Positions 1-4,897 of a DNA stretch of 7,535 nt are shown piece by piece. Each line of letters opens with the position of its first letter. Positions within the stretch are counted from its first letter, which is position 1. A program made the position numbers and the translations under genes. The stretch lies in contig DJEE01000057.1 in assembly GCA_002431805.1 (NCBI GenBank), positions 4,209 to 11,743 on the forward strand, in the 5' to 3' direction. This stretch comes from Eggerthellaceae bacterium UBA5906 (GTDB lineage: Bacteria > Actinomycetota > Coriobacteriia > Coriobacteriales > Eggerthellaceae). The notes beneath the pieces were generated by a model. That model saw only the letters and a list, made by a program, of their open reading frames with translations. It searched no databases and was not told where the DNA came from.

Positions 1-120
1 ACCTATTACGACGCGCTTGAGCCGTTTTTCGCCACGCTTGCCGCGCTTTTCATCATGGCCGCGGTGTTTTTCCTGATGGCGGCCCTGCTTATGAGGAGGC
101 AGAACTATGAACGTCTTTAA
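1..120 (+). CDS. C-terminal end of a membrane protein, probably ABC-2 type permease (partial)
   Basis: Frame 1 is open from the first base to a TAA at 118-120, giving 39 residues. They include one strongly hydrophobic helix (about residues 10-31, FATLAALFIMAAVFFLMAAL) followed by a basic tail (MRRQNYERL). This is how the last transmembrane helix of an ABC-2 type permease usually ends, but the fragment is too short to prove the family. Its last 14 bases overlap the start of the next permease gene, so the two are almost certainly co-transcribed and translationally coupled. The overlap suggests two permease subunits of one exporter, with the ATPase outside the window. The 5' part of the gene is missing. 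Confidence 0.7.
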   Translation, partial: TYYDALEPFFATLAALFIMAAVFFLMAALLMRRQNYERL

Positions 121-1297
121 ACTGGCCGCCAAGATCATCGTTCGGCATTGGAACTACCTGCTCATCTACACGGTGGCGCTCGGCGGCATGTCGCTTCTGG
201 GTTCGGGCGCGCTGCAGGTGGTTCAACCAGGCGATTTCGAGAACGACGCGCCCAAGGTGGCGGTTATCGATCGCGACGGCAGCGACGTCTCTGCCGCGCT
301 TGCCGACTACGCGTTGAAGGACGCCGTTGAGGTTTCCGTGGAAGATTCCACGTTCGCGCTGCAGGACGCGGCGGCGAAAGATGCCGCGAGTTATGTGCTC
401 ATCATTCCGGAAGGTTTCGAACGGGGTTTGATAGAGGCTGCGCGCATCGGCGGGGACGCGCCGGTGCTTGAGACGGTGATCAGCTACCAGGGTTCGCGTG
501 GGTCGCTGATGGACCAGCGCGTGAAGGGCTACGTTCAGTCGATGTACGGTTTTGCGGCAAACGATGCGGCGGCGAGCCCGGCCGAAGTGGCGCAGCGTGC
601 TACCGGTGCGTGTGACGTCGAGACGCCCGTCGGATTTCTGCAGGTAGAGTCGAAGGGGCTTCCGGCGGCTTACCTGAATTACGCGTCGTTTTCGGCATAT
701 GCGCTGTTCGCTTCGGCGGCGATCTTCGTTGCGGTGGGCTTGTCATCGCTTCGACGTAGCGATGTCCGCCGTCGGCTGGTGGCCGGCCCTGTTCCCGCTG
801 GCAGCTACGGGCTGCAGGTGGGGCTTGCATGCTTCGTTGCGGCTGCGGTTATTTGGGCGGTGCTTGCAGCGGCCGGGCTGGCGGCGTTTTCGCCGCTTGC
901 GGCAGGGGCGTCCGCGGCGTCGGTGGCGGTGGTGCTTGCGGCCCAGCTTTCGTTCGCGTTGTTCGGCGGCGCCGTGGGGTTTGTCCTGTGGCAGCTGGGC
1001 ACCAGCGAGAATGTGGCGAACGGGGTGGGCAATATTCTGGGCTTGGCCTGCAGTTTCTTCAGCGGTGCGTGGATCCCGCTTTCCATCATGGGGCAGGGTG
1101 TGCGCCTGGCCGCGGCGTTTACGCCGTTTTACTGGGCGACCGACGCCATGGTGCTTGTGAGCGAGGCGCCCGAAATCACGGGTGGCGTCCTCGGGCAAGC
1201 GGCCGGCGAGGTGGGCCTCACGCTGCTGTGGGCGGCGGTCGTGGCGCTTATCGGCGTTGCAGTCGGCCGCGTTCGCCTACGAGAACGCGGAGCATAA
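107..1297 (+). CDS. ABC-2 type transporter permease
   Basis: The protein is 396 aa. By hydropathy, TM1 is at about 17-37, followed by a large soluble loop at about 40-190, presumably outside the membrane. Five more helices follow at about 192-213, 236-262, 272-297, 305-329 and 368-389. One helix, one large loop and five helices is the usual layout of ABC2_membrane_3-type permeases (ABC-2 exporters). The stretch ACSFFSGAWIPLSIMG (about 314-329) resembles the conserved S-G-x-x-x-P helix of that family. The ATG at 107 has GAGGAGG at 93-99, 7 nt upstream, and overlaps the preceding gene by 14 nt. It probably forms the membrane part of an exporter with that gene. The substrate cannot be read from the sequence; drug, peptide and polysaccharide exporters all share this form. 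A strong hairpin follows the stop codon. Confidence 0.85.
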   Translation: MNVFKLAAKIIVRHWNYLLIYTVALGGMSLLGSGALQVVQPGDFENDAPKVAVIDRDGSDVSAALADYALKDAVEVSVEDSTFALQDAAAKDAASYVLIIPEGFERGLIEAARIGGDAPVLETVISYQGSRGSLMDQRVKGYVQSMYGFAANDAAASPAEVAQRATGACDVETPVGFLQVESKGLPAAYLNYASFSAYALFASAAIFVAVGLSSLRRSDVRRRLVAGPVPAGSYGLQVGLACFVAAAVIWAVLAAAGLAAFSPLAAGASAASVAVVLAAQLSFALFGGAVGFVLWQLGTSENVANGVGNILGLACSFFSGAWIPLSIMGQGVRLAAAFTPFYWATDAMVLVSEAPEITGGVLGQAAGEVGLTLLWAAVVALIGVAVGRVRLRERGA

Positions 1298-1307
1298 AGC
1301 GGCGCGA

Positions 1308-1342
1308 AACCAGGACAGCGCGCCTGGTGCGCTGTCCTGGTT
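1308..1342. terminator. Strong hairpin after the permease gene, probable (bidirectional) terminator
   Basis: A perfect 14-bp inverted repeat (AACCAGGACAGCGC at 1308-1321 and its complement at 1329-1342) encloses a 7-nt loop. An outer AGCGG (1298-1302) / CCGCT (1346-1350) pair can extend it. It begins 10 nt after the permease stop codon. No U-tract follows on the + strand, so factor-independent termination is likely but not certain. The same structure could serve the minus-strand remnant ending at 1359. Confidence 0.6.
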
Positions 1343-1358
1343 CGACCGCTCCGTCCTG

Positions 1359-1633
1359 CTAGCGTTTAGCCAGTTTCGCTAAGGTGGCGCCGGCTGCTGC
1401 TTGGGCGGTTCGCTCGATGAGACGCTCGCGGTCGGTGCTGCTGGGCGCCTTGCCGCCCGCATCGTTCGTCAGGCCCGCACCGGCCGGTCCGGGGCAGTGG
1501 AAGCGATGCTGCCCGCCGCCCAGTCCCTCGCGGCCCGCCTCTTCACACCCGCGAAGTCGGCGGCGTCCGCCACCCCCCCCATCCCCTCGTCGACCGCGAG
1601 CAGGAACAGCTCGACCTTTTCCTTGCTGTACAT
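1359..1633 (-). pseudogene. Decayed IS3-type transposase N-terminus (remnant)
   Basis: On the minus strand an ATG at 1633 opens a 54-codon frame that stops at 1469. It starts MYSKEKVELFLLAVDEGMGG and continues with a helix-turn-helix-like stretch ending GVKRRAARDWAAG. This resembles the OrfA start (M-Y-S-x-E, then an HTH and a W-A-x-G motif) of IS3-family transposases. After that, a different reading frame looks coding, with residues such as GKAPSSTDRERLIERTAQ, and runs to a stop at 1359. I therefore infer at least one frameshift or internal deletion near 1470-1510. An 8-G run (+ strand C at 1573-1580) is another possible slip site. No catalytic DDE region is present, so the remnant cannot be active. 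The second block might instead be the tail of an unrelated gene joined by a deletion. Confidence 0.4.
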
Positions 1634-1658
1634 GCGAACTCCAATCCGGACCGGTCTA

Positions 1659-1684
1659 GGTCCAACTTTCTGTCCGCATCCCCA
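1659..1684 (-). repeat. Possible outer end (terminal inverted repeat) of the IS3-type remnant
   Basis: Read on the minus strand, this segment starts TGGGGATGCGGACAGAAAGT and continues TTGGACC. It lies 26 nt upstream of the remnant transposase start codon. A terminal TG followed by a GGACA...TTGGAC block is typical of the IS150-like group of IS3 ends, and the position just before OrfA is right. No matching opposite end is visible near 1298-1358, so the other half of the element appears deleted. The rest of 1634-1766 shows no other convincing feature. Confidence 0.3.
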
Positions 1685-1766
1685 GGCTCTAGCGACGAAG
1701 GTGTTTCCTCAGTGTTTATGGGAACCGGGTGTTGCCGAGCGGGACAGTGGTGCTGTGGTGCAGGAC

Positions 1767-1979
1767 ATGTGGGATTGTTGTTGCTCTCTTGATTTGCAGC
1801 GGTTTGCCGACCTGCGAGAATACTATGGGCCACAGGTAAATGAGTGGCAAGATGCCGTGCGTGCACTACGCGATGGCATGATGGATGCAGAGTCTTTCGC
1901 GCAGCATTTAGTAGAGTGCGCTCGCGAAACTGGCAAACCCTCAGCTTATGATGCCTTTATGGCTGCTTGCGGCGCATGA
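1767..1979 (+). CDS. Small unrecognised protein upstream of the HipA-like kinase
   Basis: From the ATG at 1767 this encodes 70 aa ending at a TGA (1977-1979). The sequence after about residue 10 looks like a real, mostly helical acidic protein (for example RFADLREYYGPQVNEWQDAV and MMDAESFAQHLVECARETGK). The frame is open further upstream, but that part reads as junk across the IS remnant. No convincing ribosome-binding site precedes ATG 1767 (a CAGGA sits only 1-2 nt away). GTG codons at 1755 or 1758, behind GAGCGGGA, are alternative starts. The true N-terminus may have been lost to the insertion. I do not recognise the family and see no HTH typical of HipB. Its place just before the kinase gene makes a partner or antitoxin role possible, but this is inference. 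Confidence 0.42.
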   Translation: MWDCCCSLDLQRFADLREYYGPQVNEWQDAVRALRDGMMDAESFAQHLVECARETGKPSAYDAFMAACGA

Positions 1980-2049
1980 GCTAAAACGATTCGCGATATC
2001 TGCCTGCATCAATCAGCTATACTGCTGGAAGATTTCGGTTTGGAGGGCT

Positions 2050-3240
2050 ATGGCTGCGCAGGTTTATGAGATACGGTTGTTCGACAGACCGATTGCCTCG
2101 TTTGTGTTTGAGACAAACCGTTTTGGGGAATCATGTGCGGTTGGTTTGCGCGTGGAGCAAGGAACGGAGCGATTGCTGCCGCTGAACATGGCAAGCTGCC
2201 CGAATGATATTGAACTGCGACGGTTTCTCGACTCACGTCGAATCCCGAAAAACCGGGCGTACGTTGAGCGTATTCTCGCGCCCTTCGGACTGCGGGCATC
2301 TGACACGAAGGGCATTATCGATATTACGAAGGGCATGTCGCTTAACGATTCGTATAGCGTTGTCCCTGCGGGCGAGACACCTTGTTTTGCTTCGCATAAC
2401 CTTTTCGAAAACAGCTTCGACACGGTGCTGTCCATAATCGCCTATACGGGCCGTGTCCCATCAAGCGAGGTGGGCTCCGGTATTCCTAGCGAACTGTCGC
2501 CGTCTGGATCGTTTCCGAAAACGTGGCGCATTGTTGGCGGACGGCGTGTGCTCTATAAGGCTGCGCATGATGATGGCCTGGGGCTTGAGCCCGTGTCCGA
2601 GTATCTGGCAAGCCAGGTTGCTGAGGCAATGGGTTTGCCGCACATAGCGTATGATCTGGATGTTTGGCAGGGTCGCTTGTGCTCGACGTGCGCTTTGATG
2701 AACGATGAGGCAACGTCGTTCGTGCCATTCGCGTATGCGATCGACCGCGATGCAAAAGACGGCATGAACCTGGAGCGCGCGCTGGCGTTCTTCGCCGAGT
2801 TTGGAGAAGAGGTCGTGCAGTGGTTCTGCTCCATGCTGGTGTTCGATGCGGTCATCATGAACCCCGATCGCCATATGGGCAACTATGGTGTGCTGCGCGA
2901 AAATGAAACGGGCCAAGTTTTAGACTTTGCGCCCATTTTCGACAATAACCTGGCGTTGCTTCCGCAATATGCTACGGATGCGCTTACCGAAGAGACACTG
3001 TGCGAACGATTCGCTGCTACGTCTGGCGCGTTCGGGCTGGTGGCTCGCGAACAGGCACGCGCGGTTTTAGGTCCGCGTCAACGCGAGCAGCTTGAACGCT
3101 TGCGTGGCTTCGCGTTTGACGGCGCCGCGCTGATGTGCGTTGGGGAACGGCCGGGCTGCCCTGCGTTCCCGGAACGGCGCCTGCGCGTTCTCGAGCACGC
3201 CATCAGGGAAAATGTCGTAGCATTACTGGGCGATCGATAA
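2050..3240 (+). CDS. HipA-like serine/threonine kinase
   Basis: The protein is 396 aa from ATG 2050. The C-terminal half carries the HipA-type kinase signature. A likely ATP-binding Lys170 lies in RRVLYKAAHD, and EPVSEYLASQVAEAMG (about 180-195) forms the helix after it. The catalytic loop MNPDRHMGNYG has Asp273, His275 and Asn278, and the metal-binding FDN has Asp298. The N-terminal half has the MSLNDSYSV...FENSFDTVLSIIAYTG pattern that I associate with HipA_C-type proteins of Firmicutes and Coriobacteria. HipA enzymes phosphorylate targets such as aminoacyl-tRNA synthetases in toxin-antitoxin systems; the target here is unknown. The frame is open back to ATG 1948, but that extension overlaps the upstream ORF and has no Shine-Dalgarno. 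GGAGGG (2042-2047) precedes ATG 2050 by only 2 nt, which may limit expression. A TATACT at 2018-2023 could be a -10 box, but no good -35 is seen. No HipB-type HTH antitoxin gene is visible. Confidence 0.85.
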   Translation: MAAQVYEIRLFDRPIASFVFETNRFGESCAVGLRVEQGTERLLPLNMASCPNDIELRRFLDSRRIPKNRAYVERILAPFGLRASDTKGIIDITKGMSLNDSYSVVPAGETPCFASHNLFENSFDTVLSIIAYTGRVPSSEVGSGIPSELSPSGSFPKTWRIVGGRRVLYKAAHDDGLGLEPVSEYLASQVAEAMGLPHIAYDLDVWQGRLCSTCALMNDEATSFVPFAYAIDRDAKDGMNLERALAFFAEFGEEVVQWFCSMLVFDAVIMNPDRHMGNYGVLRENETGQVLDFAPIFDNNLALLPQYATDALTEETLCERFAATSGAFGLVAREQARAVLGPRQREQLERLRGFAFDGAALMCVGERPGCPAFPERRLRVLEHAIRENVVALLGDR

Positions 3241-3330
3241 AAGAGTTGACTGGGAAAACCCGAATCGTTCAATCAGGAAAACGTCCAAACGTCGCCCTAT
3301 CTATGTAAGACCGACCCGCCTCGTTTTCCG

Positions 3331-3363
3331 ATGAGAAAATCACATCAGGGGTGATTTTCTCAT
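3331..3363. terminator. Bidirectional terminator between the convergent kinase and hypB genes
   Basis: A perfect 13-bp inverted repeat (ATGAGAAAATCAC at 3331-3343 and GTGATTTTCTCAT at 3351-3363) has a 7-nt loop. The A-rich and T-rich arms give a T-rich 3' side in both directions. The repeat touches the last base of the hypB stop codon and lies 90 nt past the kinase stop. The 3241-3330 stretch before it holds nothing I can identify. Confidence 0.72.
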
Positions 3364-4034
3364 TACGCCAGCGCACTTTCTCGCTGTTGGGTAAGCCAAT
3401 CGGCCAGCGCTTCCACGCCTTCGCCGGTGCGAGCGCAAACTTCGAAGATCTGCAGGCCGGGGTTCAACACGCGTGCCTGCGTTTTCAGCGCTTCCATGTC
3501 GAAGTCGGGGTTGAGCGGCAGATAGTCGGTCTTCGTCACGATGAGCGCGTCCACGATGGAAAACATGGGCGGATATTTGTATACCTTGTCGAATCCCTCG
3601 GGTACGGAAAGCAGCATCACGCGGCAGTGCGCGCCGGTATCGAAGTCGGCGGGGCATACCAGGTTGCCGATGTTCTCCAGGAATAGGTAGTCGTAGCGTC
3701 GCCCATCGAATGCCTCCCACGCGCGCTGCACCATGTTCATTTCCACATGGCAAGCGCCATGGGTTTCCAGTTGCACGGCGTCAAGCCCGGCGGCCTTGAT
3801 CTTCTCGGAGTCAACGAAGCTTTCCAGGTCGGCCTCGATCACGCCCACAGAGCCGCGTTGACGTAGCAGCTTCGAAAGTGCCAGCAATAGCGTTGTTTTC
3901 CCTGCTCCGGGGCTTGCCATCACATCAACGAAAAACGTGTCGAGCTCTTGCAGCTTTGTGCGGAACTCATCGGCGGCGGCATCGTTTGCTGCCAGGATAT
4001 TCTGCTTGATTTCAATGGTTCGCGTGTTGTTCAT
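3363..4034 (-). CDS. hypB: Hydrogenase/urease nickel incorporation GTPase HypB
   Basis: HypB is a cytoplasmic GTPase and nickel chaperone that, with HypA, loads Ni into the [NiFe]-hydrogenase large subunit. The protein is 223 aa, the size of a HypB without an N-terminal histidine-rich or CxxCGC nickel-storage region. Motifs in order are the P-loop ASPGAGKTT (40-48), EADLESFVDSEKI (68-79), and THGACHVEMNMV (91-102) with Cys95 and His96. Next come LFLENIGNLVCPADFD (117-132) with Cys127 and LLSVPEGFDKVYKYPPMF (141-158). Last are G4 as TKTD (167-170, where NKxD is usual) and ARTGEG (201-206). Cys95, His96 and Cys127 match the conserved dimer-interface metal site. The ATG at 4034 is preceded by AGGAG about 8 nt upstream, inside the small upstream ORF that it overlaps by ATGA. 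No hypA or other hyp gene is in the window. Confidence 0.96.
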   Translation of the reverse strand: MNNTRTIEIKQNILAANDAAADEFRTKLQELDTFFVDVMASPGAGKTTLLLALSKLLRQRGSVGVIEADLESFVDSEKIKAAGLDAVQLETHGACHVEMNMVQRAWEAFDGRRYDYLFLENIGNLVCPADFDTGAHCRVMLLSVPEGFDKVYKYPPMFSIVDALIVTKTDYLPLNPDFDMEALKTQARVLNPGLQIFEVCARTGEGVEALADWLTQQRESALA

Positions 4035-4165
4035 GATTCAACTCCTAGGAATCGGTTTGAATTACCCTCGACGGCGCAGTAGCCGAAGCCGAACTTGTCC
4101 AGGTACTCCTGGAATGCGCGGTAGACCTCGTCTTCCGTCATTCCGCGCGTGACGAAATCACTCAT
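4031..4165 (-). CDS. 44-aa small protein translationally coupled to hypB
   Basis: On the minus strand ATG 4165 opens a 44-codon frame that ends in a TGA overlapping the hypB ATG (ATGA). The product begins MSDFVTRGMTEDEVYRAFQE and ends with a segment containing KFGFGYCAVEG and NRFLGVES. AAAGGGG lies about 8 nt upstream of its ATG, a good ribosome-binding site, whereas hypB's own site lies within this ORF. The stop-start overlap and two well-placed ribosome-binding sites argue that it is translated. It holds one Cys (residue 30), no His and no CxxC pair, so it is not a truncated HypA. I do not recognise the family. It may assist nickel insertion or act as a leader that couples translation to hypB; both are guesses from position. 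Confidence 0.65.
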   Translation of the reverse strand: MSDFVTRGMTEDEVYRAFQEYLDKFGFGYCAVEGNSNRFLGVES

Positions 4166-4216
4166 GGTAAGACCCCTTTATCTTTGGTGACGATGAGGCA
4201 AACATAGCAAACGAAA

Positions 4217-4256
4217 ACCTGTGCGCCGATAGGCGCGGAACAGTTCTCGCGCAGGT
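4217..4256 (-). promoter_or_regulatory. Possible structured leader of the small ORF-hypB transcript
   Basis: GCGCC (4223-4227) and GGCGC (4232-4236) form a 5-bp hairpin with a 4-nt loop. ACCTG (4217-4221) and CAGGT (4252-4256) can pair outside it. It lies 52-91 nt upstream of the minus-strand ATG at 4165, so it could sit in that transcript's 5' UTR. No convincing -35/-10 pair for the minus strand was found between 4166 and 4310, and I recognise no known riboswitch. It may be chance in GC-rich DNA. Confidence 0.22.
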
Positions 4257-4282
4257 GTTCCATATATGCCAAATGGTTAGAA

Positions 4283-4302
4283 GCAATGTATTGCAATTGC
4301 AA
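4283..4302. promoter_or_regulatory. Overlapping palindromes in the divergent control region
   Basis: TTGCAATTGCAA at 4291-4302 is a perfect 12-bp palindrome. An overlapping dyad GCAAT-GT-ATTGC occupies 4283-4294. They sit just upstream of the arsR -35 region and between the divergent hypB and arsR units, a fitting place for a regulator of either side. The regulator is unknown, and AT-rich DNA yields such palindromes fairly easily. Confidence 0.3.
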
Positions 4303-4313
4303 AAGAAAAGTGG

Positions 4314-4339
4314 TTGACTTTGTACTATAAACGTATAAT
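4314..4339 (+). promoter_or_regulatory. Sigma70-type promoter of the ArsR-family gene
   Basis: A perfect -10 box TATAAT (4334-4339) follows TTGACT (4314-4319). The spacer is 14 nt, short of the ideal 17; TGGTTG at 4311-4316 would give 17 with a poorer -35. The region is much richer in AT than its surroundings. Transcription would begin near 4346, inside the dyad at 4340-4356 and about 48 nt before the GTG start codon. Confidence 0.65.
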
Positions 4340-4356
4340 CATAAGGTAATACTTAT
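4340..4356. promoter_or_regulatory. Putative ArsR-family operator at the arsR start site
   Basis: ATAAG (4341-4345) and CTTAT (4352-4356) form a dyad spaced by 6 nt, immediately after the -10 box. The 12-mer CATAAGGTAATA (4340-4351) recurs with one mismatch at 4849-4860 before the SRPBCC gene. Position and repetition suggest that the repressor binds here and blocks its own promoter, which is the usual autoregulation of ArsR-family genes. Confidence 0.5.
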
Positions 4357-4393
4357 TCATGTCCTGATGTTCTCAAGGTAGGGGGGCAGCGTC

Positions 4394-4750
4394 GTGATAG
4401 AGAAGGGGCTCGTTGAGCGCATGTGCGCGTACAACAAGGCTATTAGCGAGCCGAACCGCATGAAGATGATCAAGATTTTAGGGTCGCATGCCGCAAATTC
4501 CCTGAACGTGAGCGATATAGCTGCCATTTTAGGCATTTCGCAACCTGCCGCTACAAAGCATTTGAAGATAATGGAGTCGGTGGGCCTGTTTACGCGCAAG
4601 CGCGAGGGTGCAAGCGTGTATTACGCGCTAAGCCAGGATGCGCTTGACGAATACCGTGCGCTGCTTGATCACGCATTCGAGCACGCGTATTCGCCGTGCA
4701 CAAACGCCTACGATTGCGCAACGTGTCCAAACGCCGATACGTGTTCGTAA
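4394..4750 (+). CDS. ArsR-family winged-helix transcriptional repressor with Cys-rich tail
   Basis: The 118-aa product matches the size and fold of ArsR/SmtB repressors: SEPNRMKMIKILGSHAAN (about 19-36), then LNVSDIAAILGISQPAATKH (38-57) as the helix-turn-helix. The recognition helix leads into HLKIMESVGLF, and the wing is KREGASVYYAL (69-79). The classic ELCVCDL metal site of ArsR/CadC is absent; its place is taken by LNVSDIA. Instead the C-terminus carries Cys102, Cys108, Cys111 and Cys117 in a CX5CX2CX5C array, suggesting thiol, metal or Fe-S sensing. I chose GTG 4394 because AGGTAGGGGGG (4377-4387) precedes it by about 6 nt; ATG at residue 10 is a weaker alternative. It likely represses itself and the downstream SRPBCC/oxidoreductase pair, since both promoter regions share a 12-bp motif. 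The inducer is unknown. Confidence 0.92.
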   Translation: MIEKGLVERMCAYNKAISEPNRMKMIKILGSHAANSLNVSDIAAILGISQPAATKHLKIMESVGLFTRKREGASVYYALSQDALDEYRALLDHAFEHAYSPCTNAYDCATCPNADTCS

Positions 4751-4760
4751 ACATGTGACA

Positions 4761-4819
4761 GGCTTCGGGTGAATTGCCACCCTGGCAGCTGTACGCAGCG
4801 CGGCAATTTGCCTGAAGCC
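4761..4819 (+). terminator. Long hairpin between arsR and the SRPBCC gene
   Basis: GGCTTCGGGTGAATTGCC (4761-4778) pairs with GGCAATTTGCCTGAAGCC (4802-4819) over all 18 positions, three of them G-U. Inside the 23-nt loop, GCTG/CAGC (4788-4791 and 4796-4799) forms a small hairpin with a TACG loop. It starts 10 nt after the arsR stop. No T-run follows, so it could be a terminator, an attenuator or an RNA-stabilising element that sets the ratio of repressor to operon mRNA. Confidence 0.5.
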
Positions 4820-4834
4820 GTCTCGTGCTCAAAG

Positions 4835-4860
4835 TATAACCATATAGGCATAAGGTTATA
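4835..4860. promoter_or_regulatory. Putative operator/promoter of the SRPBCC-oxidoreductase operon
   Basis: TATAACC (4835-4841) and GGTTATA (4854-4860) form a perfect 7-bp inverted repeat with a 12-nt spacer. The right arm lies within CATAAGGTTATA (4849-4860), which matches 11 of 12 bases of the arsR operator candidate. TATAAC (4835-4840) and TATAAA (4859-4864) are possible -10 boxes, but neither has a good -35. This suggests a promoter under ArsR-family control, weak or needing another factor. Confidence 0.5.
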
Positions 4861-4897
4861 TAAAGCAAGGACGTCAAAGGAACAGAAAGGGGATACC

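Noticed and set aside
1401..1766. Long open + frame continuing upstream of the small ORF (192 codons in total from ATG 1401)
   Set aside because: The first ~120 residues are Pro/Ala/Ser/Arg-rich and lie antisense to the IS3-like remnant; only the part after about 1767 looks like protein.
1948..2049. N-terminal extension of the HipA-like kinase to ATG 1948
   Set aside because: It overlaps the end of the upstream small ORF, lacks a ribosome-binding site and adds a segment unlike the family; ATG 2050 has GGAGGG just upstream.
4166..4393. Search for a NikR operator (GTATGA-N16-TCATAC) controlling hypB
   Set aside because: No such dyad is present in the upstream region.
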